DNA of 64,000 bases from Halocaridina rubra (Eukaryota > Arthropoda > Malacostraca > Decapoda > Atyidae): assembly GCA_037179515.1 (NCBI GenBank), contig JAXCGZ010009464.1:37501-101500 (forward strand). Direction: 5' to 3'. Below the pieces are notes generated by a model. It saw only the letters and a program-made list of their open reading frames with translations. It had not been told where the DNA came from and searched no databases. A program made the translations under genes and the position numbers. Positions within the stretch are counted from its first letter, which is position 1, and each line of letters starts with the position of its first letter. Shown piece by piece: positions 29,739 to 48,579 of the stretch.

Positions 29739-30913
29739 GTGTGATTACCTAATTGTGTTTACGGGAAAGAGCCCAAAGCTCGTATCTTCCCGTCTCCTGA
29801 TCGGTTCCATTTTAGACTTAGTGATACTTATCATACCTGTCCTTAAAACTATGGATTGAGATAGCATTAACTACCTCCTTGCTTAGCCAATTCCAATTAT
29901 CAACTACTCTTACACTGAAAAAGTATTTCCTTACATCCTGCAAAGAAGTTTTCTTACGAAACTTCAAACTATAACCTCTAGTTCTAGAGCCAGCCATATC
30001 AAAATATCGATCCCTATCCACTCTATCATAACCATGAAGGAATTTAAAGATTGTCACCATATCCCCCCTCACTCTTCTAGCTTCCAGTGATGGTAAGTCT
30101 AATTCCCTCAGCCTCTCATCATAACTGAGATCGCGTATTTCTGGCACCAGTTTCGTGGCATGTCTTTGAACTTTTTCAAGCTTAGCTATGTGCTTTTTCA
30201 AGTGCGGATTCCAAAAGGGGGCTGCATATTCGAGTTTTGGCCTCACATAGGTTACATAAATATTTCTGAACATTTCCTTGTCCATGTGCCTGAAGGCTAC
30301 CCTTACACTTGATAAGAATGCATATGCTGCCCTTACTATGCCATTTATATGTATTTCTGGAGACAAATCTGCCAGTATGTTTACTCCTAGATCTCTCTCA
30401 TTTTCTGTCTCTTGAAGTTGTACTCCAGCCATCGAGTAGTCAAGCTTGGGCCTTCTTGCACTTGTACCCATTCTCATTACCTTACATTTTGAAGTATTGA
30501 ATTTCATTAGCCACTTTTCTGACCACTCATGCAGATTATTTAGATCCTCCTGAAGTTCTCTACCATTGTTCTCGTTTTTTACTTTCTTCACAATCTTTGC
30601 ATCATCTGCAAACATATTCATGAATGAATTTACAGACTCTGGTAGGTCATTTACATATACAAGGAACAAAAGTGGCCCTAAAACTGAACCCTGTGGAACT
30701 CCACTACTAACTCTTCTCCATTCAGACACTGAGTGTCTTACTCTAACCCTCTGTTCCCTTCCTTCTAAGTAAGTTTTTATCCATTCCAAAACATTTCCAC
30801 CTATTCTAGCCATTGATTGCAGCTTCCTAATAAGTCTCCCATGTGGAACAGTGTCAAACGCTTTCTGGAAGTCTAGGAATATGCAATCTGCCCAGCCCTC
30901 TCTTTCCTGTAAT
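29739..30913 (-). mobile_element. CR1-type LINE unit E of a tandem array
   Basis: Near-identical to unit D at a 1175 bp offset, with the RT and C-terminal frame uninterrupted from 30813 to 29818. Both 5' and 3' breakpoints equal those of unit D, so this is a head-to-tail tandem duplication rather than two insertions. Confidence 0.95.

Positions 30914-31537
<624 letters not shown>

Positions 31538-31622
<85 letters not shown>
31538..31622. repeat. (TA)n microsatellite
   Basis: About 85 bp of TA. Confidence 0.97.
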
Positions 31623-31627
<5 letters not shown>

Positions 31628-31758
31628 GCCCCCTGAGGGAGGGGGGCTAGTATTCCCCTGCGTGTTGTAAGAGTCAACTGAATGCGGCGGAGTGATGGGA
31701 CTGGGAGTCCCCTTCTCTGTATTTTCTCAACCACTCCCCCTATGAGAGGAATATGGAT

Positions 31759-31761
<3 letters not shown>
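31623..31761 (+). mobile_element. Isolated RTE 5'-leader fragment
   Basis: CCCCTGAGGGAGGGGGG and TTCCCCTGCGTGTTGTAAGA match the leaders of RTE-1 (8600-8440, minus) and RTE-2 (43.29 kb) and a fragment at 38826-39012. No coding part follows. It is bounded by TA tracts on both sides. Confidence 0.6.

Positions 31762-31836
<75 letters not shown>
31762..31836. repeat. (TA)n microsatellite
   Basis: About 75 bp of TA. Confidence 0.97.
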
Positions 31837-31838
<2 letters not shown>

Positions 31839-32464
31839 ATCATAGTTAAAATTGGGAATATTTCTGATACGTGATCATGGTAAAACGTTTCAACCAACTC
31901 TTAGCACAGTACGTACAATCGACTTCTGGATGTCAAGTAAAAAATGACGCAATACCCTTCAAATCCATCGTAAGATACTGTTTAAGAAAGGAAAAAGAAT
32001 TCCCTCCCTTTTGTAAATTCAGTCCTCTTATGTAATTAGTCAAGGTAAAAAGTGACAAGCGATGAAGTAATTAAAACAGATACTTGTTTGTTCGTTTGTG
32101 CGAGATAATGGGCGGAGCATGTTGCGTACGAACGGTACTGTAGGTGTCCGTTTTCGTTCAAAGAACTTCAGACGGAGTACGTGATAGTTGTCGGGTAGAG
32201 ACTTAAATAATGATTAAAACCCTTTTAGAAGTTTAGAGACCAATAATTCTAATCTTTATCTACCAGAATCGATTAGTGTGTATTCCCACGTCAAGCGCTT
32301 AGAAATGAGAATACACAAAAAGCTCTCCACAAGCATGCTTTTGGACATGTTATCGGCATGCTCGAAATAATTATTAAATATACTAATACGTTTTCAGTCA
32401 CACTTCTCGAGGTAACAGAGGCGGTCAGACCCATGTGAAAAGTGGAACTCGATTAGATTAGCGC
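31837..32464 (+). promoter_or_regulatory. Upstream region of the bZIP-like gene
   Basis: Non-repetitive sequence, the likely proximal promoter of the gene starting at 32509. No specific factor site is claimed apart from the TATA box listed next. Confidence 0.4.
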
Positions 32465-32472
32465 TATAAATA
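32465..32472 (+). promoter_or_regulatory. TATA box of the bZIP-like gene
   Basis: TATAAATA lies 44 bp before the ATG at 32509. Initiation 25-30 bp downstream would give a very short leader of about 10-20 nt. Confidence 0.65.
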
Positions 32473-32508
32473 TCTATTTTATTTCATTTACCTGTTCATC
32501 AACGCAAA

Positions 32509-38789
<6,281 letters not shown>

Positions 38790-38825
38790 GTTCAGAGCAA
38801 TCTGCCAATATTTAGCTTATAACCA

Positions 38826-39012
38826 TATATTTTCCCCCTGAGGGAGGGGGTGAATATATTTCCTGCATGTTCCCCTGTGTGTTGCAAAAGTCGACTGAAT
38901 GGGATGGAGCGAGAGGGCTGCGAGTCCCTTCCTCTGTATTTTTTTCCCAAAGAGAGTGTATTTTGCTTTGGCTCTGACACCCCCTTATAAAGGGGAATAT
39001 GGCTCTTGTCTA
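38826..39012 (+). mobile_element. RTE 5'-leader fragment in the bZIP 3' UTR
   Basis: CCCCCTGAGGGAGGGGG and TTCCCCTGTGTGTTGCAAAA, then a segment to GGGGAATATGG, match the leaders of RTE-1 and RTE-2 and the fragment at 31623. It begins 37 bp after the bZIP-like stop codon and precedes its poly(A) signal, so it should be part of the mRNA. Confidence 0.6.
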
Positions 39013-39172
39013 TAGATAGATATATTATGGATACAGATAAGGACAATGGAGATGAGACATTTTAAGTGGACTAGTTTTAAGGTTATTTTGAATTTAATAT
39101 TTTGATAATTTTTCATTAATATTCAATGAAGCGTCTTGATGGATCTTAATTTTGATAGATACAATAAACTGT

Positions 39173-39178
39173 GGAAGT
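39173..39178 (+). terminator. Poly(A) signal of the bZIP-like gene
   Basis: AATAAA, 384 bp after the stop codon, followed by a TG-containing stretch. Confidence 0.55.
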
Positions 39179-39207
39179 TGTCATGACAATTTATGGAATA
39201 TATATAT

Positions 39208-40103
<896 letters not shown>

Positions 40104-43015
40104 CTTCTAAACAAGAAGATAAAAACAAACAGCTGAATGACAACCTAAAAGAATTAGATGTTAGTTCACTGTTCTCTTCTGAGAGAGACGAGATTGCTGC
40201 TTGGCATGTCCAGATTAAGGAAAACATTGAACAGTTCAGAAAAGAGTTCCAGGAGCTGAATATGGAAAATGATGTCATGAAAACTTCCTTTGCTGATGCA
40301 CTAAAGGGGAATGTGGCAGTAAAAGAGGCTGTAAAGGTGGTGGCACTGGAAAACATACAAACAGTTGACTATAAAGAGACAGTAATTGAAAAAATGAAAG
40401 ACGTTGTGATGGAAAGGGCAAACCCACTCATCAGACAGGCACTTGATAAGGAGAAGACAGTGGTAATCTCAGGCATAAGCGAATCCCAGGAGCCAACATG
40501 GCAGGGGAGACTTGAAGAAAATAAAGCTAGGGTTGTAGACCTGATTAGAAAGCTTGGAGTAGTATGTGGTCCTGAGGATATTGTAAACATACACCAACTA
40601 GGTAAATATTCGAGGGAAGGAAAGCCGAGACCAACAGAAGTAACCTTTGAGAGAGGGGAAACATATAGGGAAATATTGTTGAGAAAAAAAAAGTCTAAAA
40701 GACCTTCAAGAATTCAAAGAAGTGTTCATTAGACGATACAGAACACAAGAAGAGATGGGAAAGATCAAAAACTTGTTGCAAGAGGCAAGAAGGTTAAATG
40801 ATGAAAGAAATGAAGAAGAGGAGAAAAATTTTCATTACAGAGTTCTTCCAGACAAAGGGGAGATAAAGAAGATAATGACAGAAGATCAGGGGATGGGGCC
40901 TCATTAAGATTGTTATACACAAATGCTGATGGATTAGCTGGTAAGGCAGTAGAATTAAAAGATAGGATTCACAACAGTAAGGCAGATATAGTAGCAATTA
41001 CAGAGACTAAGTTGAGTGAGGACATAAACAGTGTCACAGTTTTTCCTAAGGGCTTCAGAATACTAAGGGTTGAAAGATCTGAGAGGACTGGTGGAGGGAT
41101 AGCACTGCTCATAAGTGAAAGGATTCAAGTTGAAGAAATAAACTTGGCTATAGAAAGTGAGTTCAAGGAATTTCTTGTTGCTCGCATGAATACTGGGTCA
41201 GAGAGCATTATAATAACTGTTGTATACAACCCACCAAGGAACCAAAATAGGCTTGAAGTTTATGAGGAAAGTCATATAGGTACTATTGAAGTCATAAACT
41301 CAGTTGTTAACATGGCACGGGAAAAAAAATGTAGGATTTTGATTATGGGAGACTTTAATCATAAGGAGATAGATTGGATAAATCTTGACCCACACAGTGG
41401 TGAGGACTCATTTGGGGCAAGATTCCTAGATTGCGTACAAGGGAATTTCCTACACCAACATGTAATGGAACCAACAAGGGCCAGGGGTGGGGATGAGCCA
41501 TCACTACTTGATCTAGTGTTCACAGATAATGTGTTGGATATTGAAAAAATTGAGTATGAACCACCAATTGGAAAGAGTGACCACTGCGTGTTGTTGATGG
41601 AGTATATCATTGAAGATATTCTTCCTGTGAGTAGAGGCACTGAGGACATGAGGAGGAACTATCCGAAAGGAGATTACATCAAAATGAATGAGCTTTTTGC
41701 AGTTCTTGACTGGAGAACCTTATTTTACAACAAATCTGTACAAGAAATGTATGACATCTTTTGTTCATGCCAGAGAGAAATGGTTCGATAATGGGTGTAA
41801 AAGAGCTAAGGAGTGGAGAGACAAATGCTGGAAAAGGTATAGGAGGAGAAAAAACATAAATGCCTGGCAAACCTACAAAAGAGCAAGAAATGACTACCTA
41901 AGTAAAAGGAGAGAGGCAGAGAGAGACTATGAGAGGGACATCACCAGGAAGGCTAAAGAAAATCCCAAGCTTTTCCACAGCTTTATCAGAGGAAAACTGA
42001 AGGTAAAAGAACAGGTTTTAATGCTAAAGAGAGCGGATGGAAGCATCACTGAGACGGATGAAGAGATCTGCAAAGAATTGAACAAGGAGTTTCAGTCAGT
42101 ATTTACAGTAGAAAATACCCCACCCCCTCAGATTGCAGTGATAGAAGCTCAAGGGCCGGTATTAGAGAACATCAACCTTACAGCCACAGAGGTATGCAAA
42201 GCGCTGATGGATTTAGATGTTCATAAAGCTACAGGTCCCGATGACATATCCCCTCATGTGCTTAAAAAATGCGCAAACTCAATATCAGTGGCACTAAGTA
42301 TCATATTTAAAAAGTCACTGGAGTCAGGGGAGATTCCAAGATGCTGGAAACAAGCAAATGTGATACCTATCTTCAAAAAGGGAAGGAGGGATACGGCTCT
42401 GAACTATAGACCAGTTTCCTTGACCGGCATAGTTTGCAAAGTTATGGAGAAACTACTAAGGAAACATATCTCTTCACTTGGAATCCTTCAACTTTTTGTC
42501 AGTGAGGCAACATGGCTTCAGAGAAGGTAGATCAACAGTAACAAACTTATTAGAATTTTATGATGAGGTAAGCCAAATCTTACAGGAAAGAGAGGGCTGG
42601 GCAGATTGCATATTCCTAGACTTCCAGAAAGCATTTGACACTGTTCCACATCGGAGACTTATTAGGAAGCTGCAATCAATGGCTAGAAAAGGTGGAAATG
42701 TTTTGGAATGGATAAAAACTTACTTAGAAGGAAGGGAACAGAGGGTTAGAGTAAGACACTCGGTGTCTGAATGGAGAAGAGTTAGTAGTGGAGTTCCACA
42801 GGGTTCAGTTTTAGGGCCACTTTTGTTCCTTGTATATGTAAATGACCTACCAGAGTCTGTAAATTCATTCATGAATATGTGTGCAGATGATGCAAAGATT
42901 GTGAAGAAAGTAAAAAACGAGAACAATGGTAGAGAACTTCAGGAGGATCTAAATAATCTGCATGAGTGGTCAGAAAAGTGGCTAATGAAATTCAATACTT
43001 CAAAATGTAAAGTAA
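40104..43015 (+). mobile_element. CR1-type LINE with ORF1 and ORF2 (copy H), 3'-truncated
   Basis: The longest CR1 here. An ORF1 part at about 40104-40907 is predicted helical and charged (ERDEIAAWHVQIKENIEQF, then HQLGKYSREGKPRP) and is frameshifted in an A-run near 40683-40693. ORF2 begins near 40910 (LYTNADGLAGK) with the AP-endonuclease: ITETKL, RILIMGDFNHKEIDW and GKSDHCVLL at the usual positions. A 56 bp deletion after position 41762, relative to copy C, shifts the frame. The RT follows (KATGPDDISPHVLKKC, IFLDFQKAFDTVPH, GVPQGSVLGPLLF), with a 2 bp loss near 42470 and the catalytic box as CADD. Sequence homology stops at 43015 after TSKCKVK, so the 3' third is gone. Confidence 0.93.
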
Positions 43016-43290
43016 AGCACATAAATAAAAAAACATTTAAACAATATTTGAAACAAAAGCATAAAGTATATGTGAGATGCACCATACAGGCATCATGCAC
43101 ATTAAGCTAAAGGCATTATATACGTCCTACATTGTACAAATTATACAGTATATCATTTCTTACTATTTACACTGCAGTTAATAGGGTAAACTTAAAACTT
43201 TACTACGGCGCTAATCAGGTACATAAAAAAAAAGAGCATGTATATGATGGTTAAAAAGTACTATAAACCTACCATAAACAATACATACAG

Positions 43291-46200
43291 TATATACTTA
43301 CTTCCTGAGGGATGGTTTGGAATATTGCCTCCGTGTTCCCCTCCTCTGTGTTGTCATCCTACTAATAGGAAATGTGGGGTATTCCGGCAGGAGATATCCA
43401 GTCAGAACCCTAGTAATTGGGTCTCTAAATGTACGTAGTTGTGGTGTAAGTGAAAGCAAGAGGAAGGAGATAAGGCATATGTTTGTGGAGGGAAAGATGG
43501 ATGTGCATGCACTCAGAGAAACTAAAAGTGAATGGTGAGGTGACATTTGGGAGTGTGGTAGGTAGGGTATCTGGAGTTGAGAGAGGGTGAGGATGAGAGA
43601 TAGTGGCTTTGTTAGTACGTGAAGAGATAAATGAGTGTGTGGTGGAATGGAAGGAAGAATTCTCTCAAATAATAGTGACTAAATTGAGAATGGGATGCGA
43701 GGTTTTGGGAGTTTGTGAGAGCATATGGCTCTGGCAGTGAAAGAAGTAAAAAAGATGAAAGAAAAAAAAAAGAGAATAATCTTAGATGAAATTAAACGAG
43801 TGTATGGAAGACATGGGAATGAATGTGTATGTGGTGTTGATGGGAGATTTGAATGCTATAACGAGTGGATGGAGCCATTGGGAAGTATGGAGTGCCTGTT
43901 AGGAATTAGAGTGGAGAGGAAATGACAGAAATGTGCAATAAGAGAGAGAGATGTTAATTGCCAATATTGTAAGTAGATATGTTGTAGTCTACAAGAGGGT
44001 GCTTGAAAGAGTACTGGATGTGAATGTACTGAGAGGAGCGAGTGGCAGAATATCTGATCATTTTTGAGTGGAAAGTAGAGTGTGAGTGTGGGAGAAAAGT
44101 GGACAAGGAGGAGAAACAAGAGAGGTGTTCAAAGTAAGTGAACTGAATAAGAAAGAGAAAAACTGTGAATATGTGGAATGGAGTGAGAGAGAAAATTTAG
44201 AAGGAAATTGAAGAATAATGGAGTTGTTTCAAGGAGGGAATTATGACGTATACAGAGGCAGTGTGTTGAAGGAGACTAATAGATGGAAGTAAAAGGAAAG
44301 GTAGTGAATGATGGAATGAGAAGGTGACTGCAATAATAGCTGAAAAGAAGCAAGTATTTGAGGTATGGTTGCAGACAACTAATGTACAGTAAAGGCATAT
44401 GAATGGCATAGTGAAAACATGGTGAGGGAGGCAAAAAGAGAAGAAAATGGAAGGTGGAGTAGGAACTTGCCAGAAAATGTTGAAAGGAATAAAAAGATTA
44501 TTTTGGAAGGAAGTGAAAAGAGTGTGGAAAGGTGAGCCTGGTAGGGAGGAAAGGGTGAAAGGAGAAGATTGGCAATTGCTAGTAGATGAAATAAGGTGAG
44601 AGAAAGATGGGCTGAGTATATCAAGGCATTCCTAATTGAGGAAGATGCCTCTGGCAAGTACAGTGGTAACACACTGGCTTCGTATTCATGAGGTCGGCAG
44701 ATCGAGCCTCATCCAGGCAAGAGAGTATAAGCTGTTTACTGCTGTGGCTGGGCACTACAGTGGGGGGTTGGAGCTTGCCCCAGCTGACATTCTGAGGAGC
44801 ATGTCAGATGGATATCGGAGCTGAAACCTGGCAAACATTACCTTTACCTTTAATAGAGAGGCACAGATTATGGCTGTGGGAAATGAATGGAGAATGCCAA
44901 TATTAGGTGACGAGAAGGCTAGCGAAATAACAAAAGAGGAGGTATATATGGGAGTGAGAGCAATGAAAGCAGGTAAAGCACCAGGGATAGATGGGTGTCA
45001 TGCTGAATGCTTGTCAGGTGGATAGGCATTAGTAATGGTTGTTGATTGGTTTTTTTTTTTTTATAAAAAAGGGAGGGTCCCAGTTGATTGGAGGAGTGCA
45101 TGTGTATTTCCACTTTATAAAGTACAAGGAAAGGAGAAAGTATTAGTATTGTAGTTTAAGAGGAACCAATTTGTTGAGTGTAGTTGGTAGTATATGGAAG
45201 AGTTTTAATTGAGGAAATTAGGAAAGGTACTGAGATATTGATTGGGGAAGAACAGAGTGGGTTCAGGAGAGGAAGAGGATATGTGGATCAGGTGTTTGTG
45301 GTCGGAAAAATGTGTGAAAAGCTCTTAAATATAGATAGGAATGCGTTTTTTTTTTTTTTTGGACTTAGAGAAAGCAAAGGGAAGGGTTGACAGTGAGGTA
45401 TTTTGGAGTGTGTTGCAATTGCATGGAATAAGTGGAAGTTTGTTGAATGCAGTGAAAAGTTTTTACATGAATAGTAGAGCATGTTTGATAGTAGGGAATG
45501 GTAAGAGTGCTTGGTGTTAAATGAATGTAGAGTTACGTCAAGGTTGTGTAATGTCGCCGTGGTTATTTATTGTGCATATGGATGGAGTGGTAAGAGAAGT
45601 AAATAAATGATTATTAAACAGAAGCTTGGAATAAGTGGGTAAATATGGAAGGTTGTGGAAAGTGAATCAATTGATATTCATGGATGACACAGCACTGGTG
45701 GCTTTTACTGAGAATAAACCTAATCATTTGGGGCCTGAGGTTGCAAGGGTGTGTGAAAGAAGAAAGTTGTGGGTGAATATTGGTAAATGTAAAGTTATGA
45801 GATGCACGAGGAGTGTTAATGTTGACAGATTGAATGTAGGAGTGAATGGGGAGTTGCTTAAAGAAGTTGAGAGTTTTAAGAATCTGGGATTGCACATATC
45901 AAGGAATGGATGAGTGGATACAGAGGTAAATCATAGAGTGAAGGAAGCAAGTAATTGTTTAGGTGGGTTGAGAAGTGTGATAAGAAATAGGTATTTAAAA
46001 GTGAATGCAAAGAGAAAGATATATTAAAGTATGATTGTGCCGACAGTATTGCATGGAGCAGAGACTGGGAATGCAAAAGAGGATGGAAAGAAGAATTTGA
46101 ATGTAATAGAGATGATGCGAAAGAGGTATGATTGGTATATTTAGAATAGATATAGTAAGAAATTAGGAGCTCAGGCTAGATCAGAGAGTATTGAGTTGGT

Positions 46201-46545
46201 TTGGACATATGGAGAGGATGAGTGTTGAACGAATATCGAAGAAAGTGTGGAGTGCAGAGGTGGTTGGAGTTAGGCCAATAGAAAGACCTAGTACGAGATG
46301 GATGGATGGCGTGAAAAGGGTATCGGATGCACGTGGAGTATTAGTGGAACAGAAAAGAGAGCATGCAAGAAATAGGTTTGAGTGGAGGAAGATTGTATAC
46401 AGATGGCACAGGCAAAAGGGATTTCTTTCACCTGCTAACTTAGTGAATTGTGATGGACAGGTTTGAGGGGAGTTGCTATGTGATGAAACTGTGGAGGTAA
46501 TCTAGCTGCAGCTACCAGGTTTCATCCAGAATGTCCTTGCCAGCT
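43291..46545 (+). mobile_element. RTE-clade LINE, near full length, decayed (RTE-2)
   Basis: The 5' leader at 43291-43400 matches RTE-1. The endonuclease start reads VRTLVIGSLNVRSCGVSESK (43400-43520). The RT region is around 44930-45700 (AGKAPGIDGCHAECL, EEQSGFRRGRGYVDQVF, and LIFMDDTALVA where FADDT is usual). The C-terminal block is at 46191-46466 (WFGHMERMSVERISKK, RPSTRWMDGVKRVSDARG) and the 3' UTR runs to about 46545. Numerous stops and indels; inactive. A tRNA-like SINE at 44645-44857 is nested inside. Confidence 0.92.
44645..44857 (+). mobile_element. tRNA-derived SINE nested in RTE-2
   Basis: ACAGTGGTAACACACTGGC (A-box-like) and GGTCGGCAGATCGAGCC (B-box-like) are followed by a body and a tail TTACCTTTACCTTTAA. 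The RTE coding sense resumes on the right (AGAGAGGCACAGATTATGG) after breaking off at ATTGAGGAAGAT on the left, which marks the insertion. Confidence 0.75.
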
Positions 46546-46930
46546 TTTTTTTTTTTATGAGTGTGACACCGGGACAGGCAAAAAAACTGCCCTCATCAAT
46601 AAAGACCCAAGCACAAGTAAACATTAGGACAAAGGAAAAGAAAAAGGCTATGGATAAGGCAGATATGAGTTAATGATACACAAAGGAAAAAGGTTAGATC
46701 GAAAAAATAGTCAAAGTATTGAGGACCAAGAGATACGGAGGATCAGGCCATGAGATAACGATAGATCTGCTTTTTGCAAGAAGATAGGTCATAAAAATTT
46801 AGAGAGACAGAGGGAGGAAGAGAGTTCCAGAGTCTGGAGGTAGATGGGAAGAAGCAGTCGCTGCACCAACCAATCCGCGAGCTTCAAATCTCCACACAGT
46901 ACCTGTGAGATGAGGCCATTTGGCGAGTGT
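46546..46930 (-). mobile_element. Jockey-type LINE 3' end (copy J1)
   Basis: Minus strand ends GCCTGTCCCGGTGTCACACT plus poly(A), identical in layout to the 3' end at 55.9 kb; the coding part keeps the CRRPNTRQMASS-like region equivalent to 55.6 kb. It is 5'-truncated at 46930, exactly where copia sequence begins. Confidence 0.85.
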
Positions 46931-47970
46931 TAGGCGGCCTTGACTACTTTGCCAAAACCAACTGCATTTAAAGAATGCCCATCACCTAAGGCCACAGAAA
47001 TGGTTTTCCTATCACTATATTCTGTAAAAGAATTCTTATCATTACACATGTGACATCTGACAACAGAATCTACAATCCATGTGTCAACCATGACAACTTC
47101 ACCACAAGCTGACTTAGCATGGACTGCAAGCAACCCCGCACTCTCATCACTTTCATATTTAGTTTCAGCACTATTTGATTTTTCTTTAAAGCTAGGCTTA
47201 GTAGGCCAAGAATCATTTTTCAAAAACCAACAATTCTTTTTAATATGCCCTGGTTTACCAAAGATATGACATATAAAAATATTCTTAGGCTTAGATTTCT
47301 TGGCGTCATAGGCCTTTTCTTGCTTGAAATTGACATTTGAGCTACCACTCTCTTAAGACAAACATTTTCATTCCTCATGCAGTAACCTTTCAATCACAGT
47401 TTCTAATCCTGGTACTTTAAAACTAGCTTCCAGTGATGTGCCTAAAATATTATATGAATCTAGTAGGCTAGCTAAAAGATAAACTACTCTATCCTCTTCA
47501 CTAACAGAATCTCCAATAGCAAACAGTTCATCAAATATTTCAGTCATAGCTTTTATATGATTCTGTACTGAACTGCATTCTCTTAACCCTAAAGAAAATG
47601 ATTTTCTATGCAAATGCAATTTATTAGACTATGTTTTCTTCTGGAATTGGTTACAAAGTTTTTTCCAAGCTTCTTGGGGATCTTTTGGATCACCAATTAT
47701 ATAAAGTAGTTTTGTGTTAATGGCTAATACAATAATAGACAATGTTTTATTTCTCCTAACAACATATTTCCTGTAATTAGTAGTGTCTGATGACTTAGGA
47801 AAAGTCTCAGTTCCCTCTACCAGGCCCCAAACATCTTCTCTAATGAGGGCCATTCTAACCTGAACTTTCCAGGTAGCATAATTAGTGCCATCCAGAGGCA
47901 CAATGACACTTTTCAAATCGGCCATTTCAAAAACTAAAGGCACTTGAAGACTTACCACAATTCACTAGGC
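46931..47970 (-). mobile_element. Ty1/copia retrotransposon fragment, gag to protease
   Basis: Minus strand, 5' to 3'. The gag start (about 47925) carries LDGTNYATWKVQVRMALIRE and IGDPKDPQEAWKKLCNQF. A middle gag block is at 47619-47368 (SVQNHIKAMTEIFDELF, DRVVYLLASLLDSYN). A zinc knuckle reads CHIFGKPGHIKKNC, with the second Cys replaced by Phe. The protease block is at 47223-46931 (TWIVDSVVRCHMCND), where the DSGA active site has become DSVV. Integrase and RT are absent because the sequence ends against the J1 LINE. No LTRs seen. A dead remnant. Confidence 0.88.
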
Positions 47971-48052
47971 TAGGCTAGTCATCTGGGTTACTTTACCATC
48001 GGAAGCTAATTGTTAGCCTAGGGTACTGCTGGTTACTGGTAGGCTAGGAAAT

Positions 48053-48057
48053 CATTC
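48053..48057. repeat. 5 bp target-site duplication, left
   Basis: CATTC directly before the 5' LTR; the same five bases follow the 3' LTR at 51498-51502. Confidence 0.9.
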
Positions 48058-48247
48058 TGTTATGATATAAGTGATCTAATCCTTTATTGATAATAAGGTT
48101 ATTCCCTTTATCGCACCTCTTTTGTTTTCATTGTACTTCTACCTATTTGGTTTCTAATGTTTATATTGATTGAGCCAACCGGCACACATCTTGCAACAAT
48201 AAACTGGAAGCCATGATATACGCTCATTATTAATACAAACCTTTACA
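48058..48247 (+). repeat. 5' LTR of the Ty3/gypsy element, 190 bp
   Basis: Begins TGTTATGATATAAGTG and ends AAACCTTTACA; identical by eye to 51308-51497 over all 190 bp. It contains AATAAA near 48199. Confidence 0.95.
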
Positions 48248-48267
48248 TTTGGCGACGAGTAAACCCT
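48248..48267 (+). promoter_or_regulatory. Candidate primer-binding site
   Basis: TTTGGCGACGAGTAAACCC immediately follows the 5' LTR, where a tRNA primer site is expected. The tRNA was not identified. Confidence 0.45.
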
Positions 48268-48579
48268 TCATGGATATGGGAAACCTCTCGAGTTTGGTTA
48301 TATTACTGGCTTAAATAGATTCGCCTTGCAAGATTTCTGGTAGGTGCCAAATGTTTTGTTTGCCGACGCCAGGATTAGGCTACCATGGTTATGCCTAATT
48401 GGATCCTGGATTGATGCTGCGTGATTCACCTTGACTAGGCTAGTGTTGGATTTAAGCCTAGGTGCCCTGTATGATGTTGCTGCAGTTTTGGGCGCATGTT
48501 TCTTCAAGCCTAGCATACGTTTTTGCTACCCTAGCATATCGAATTGTCGGTTGTTTGGGTGCTACATTAGCCTAAGTGT

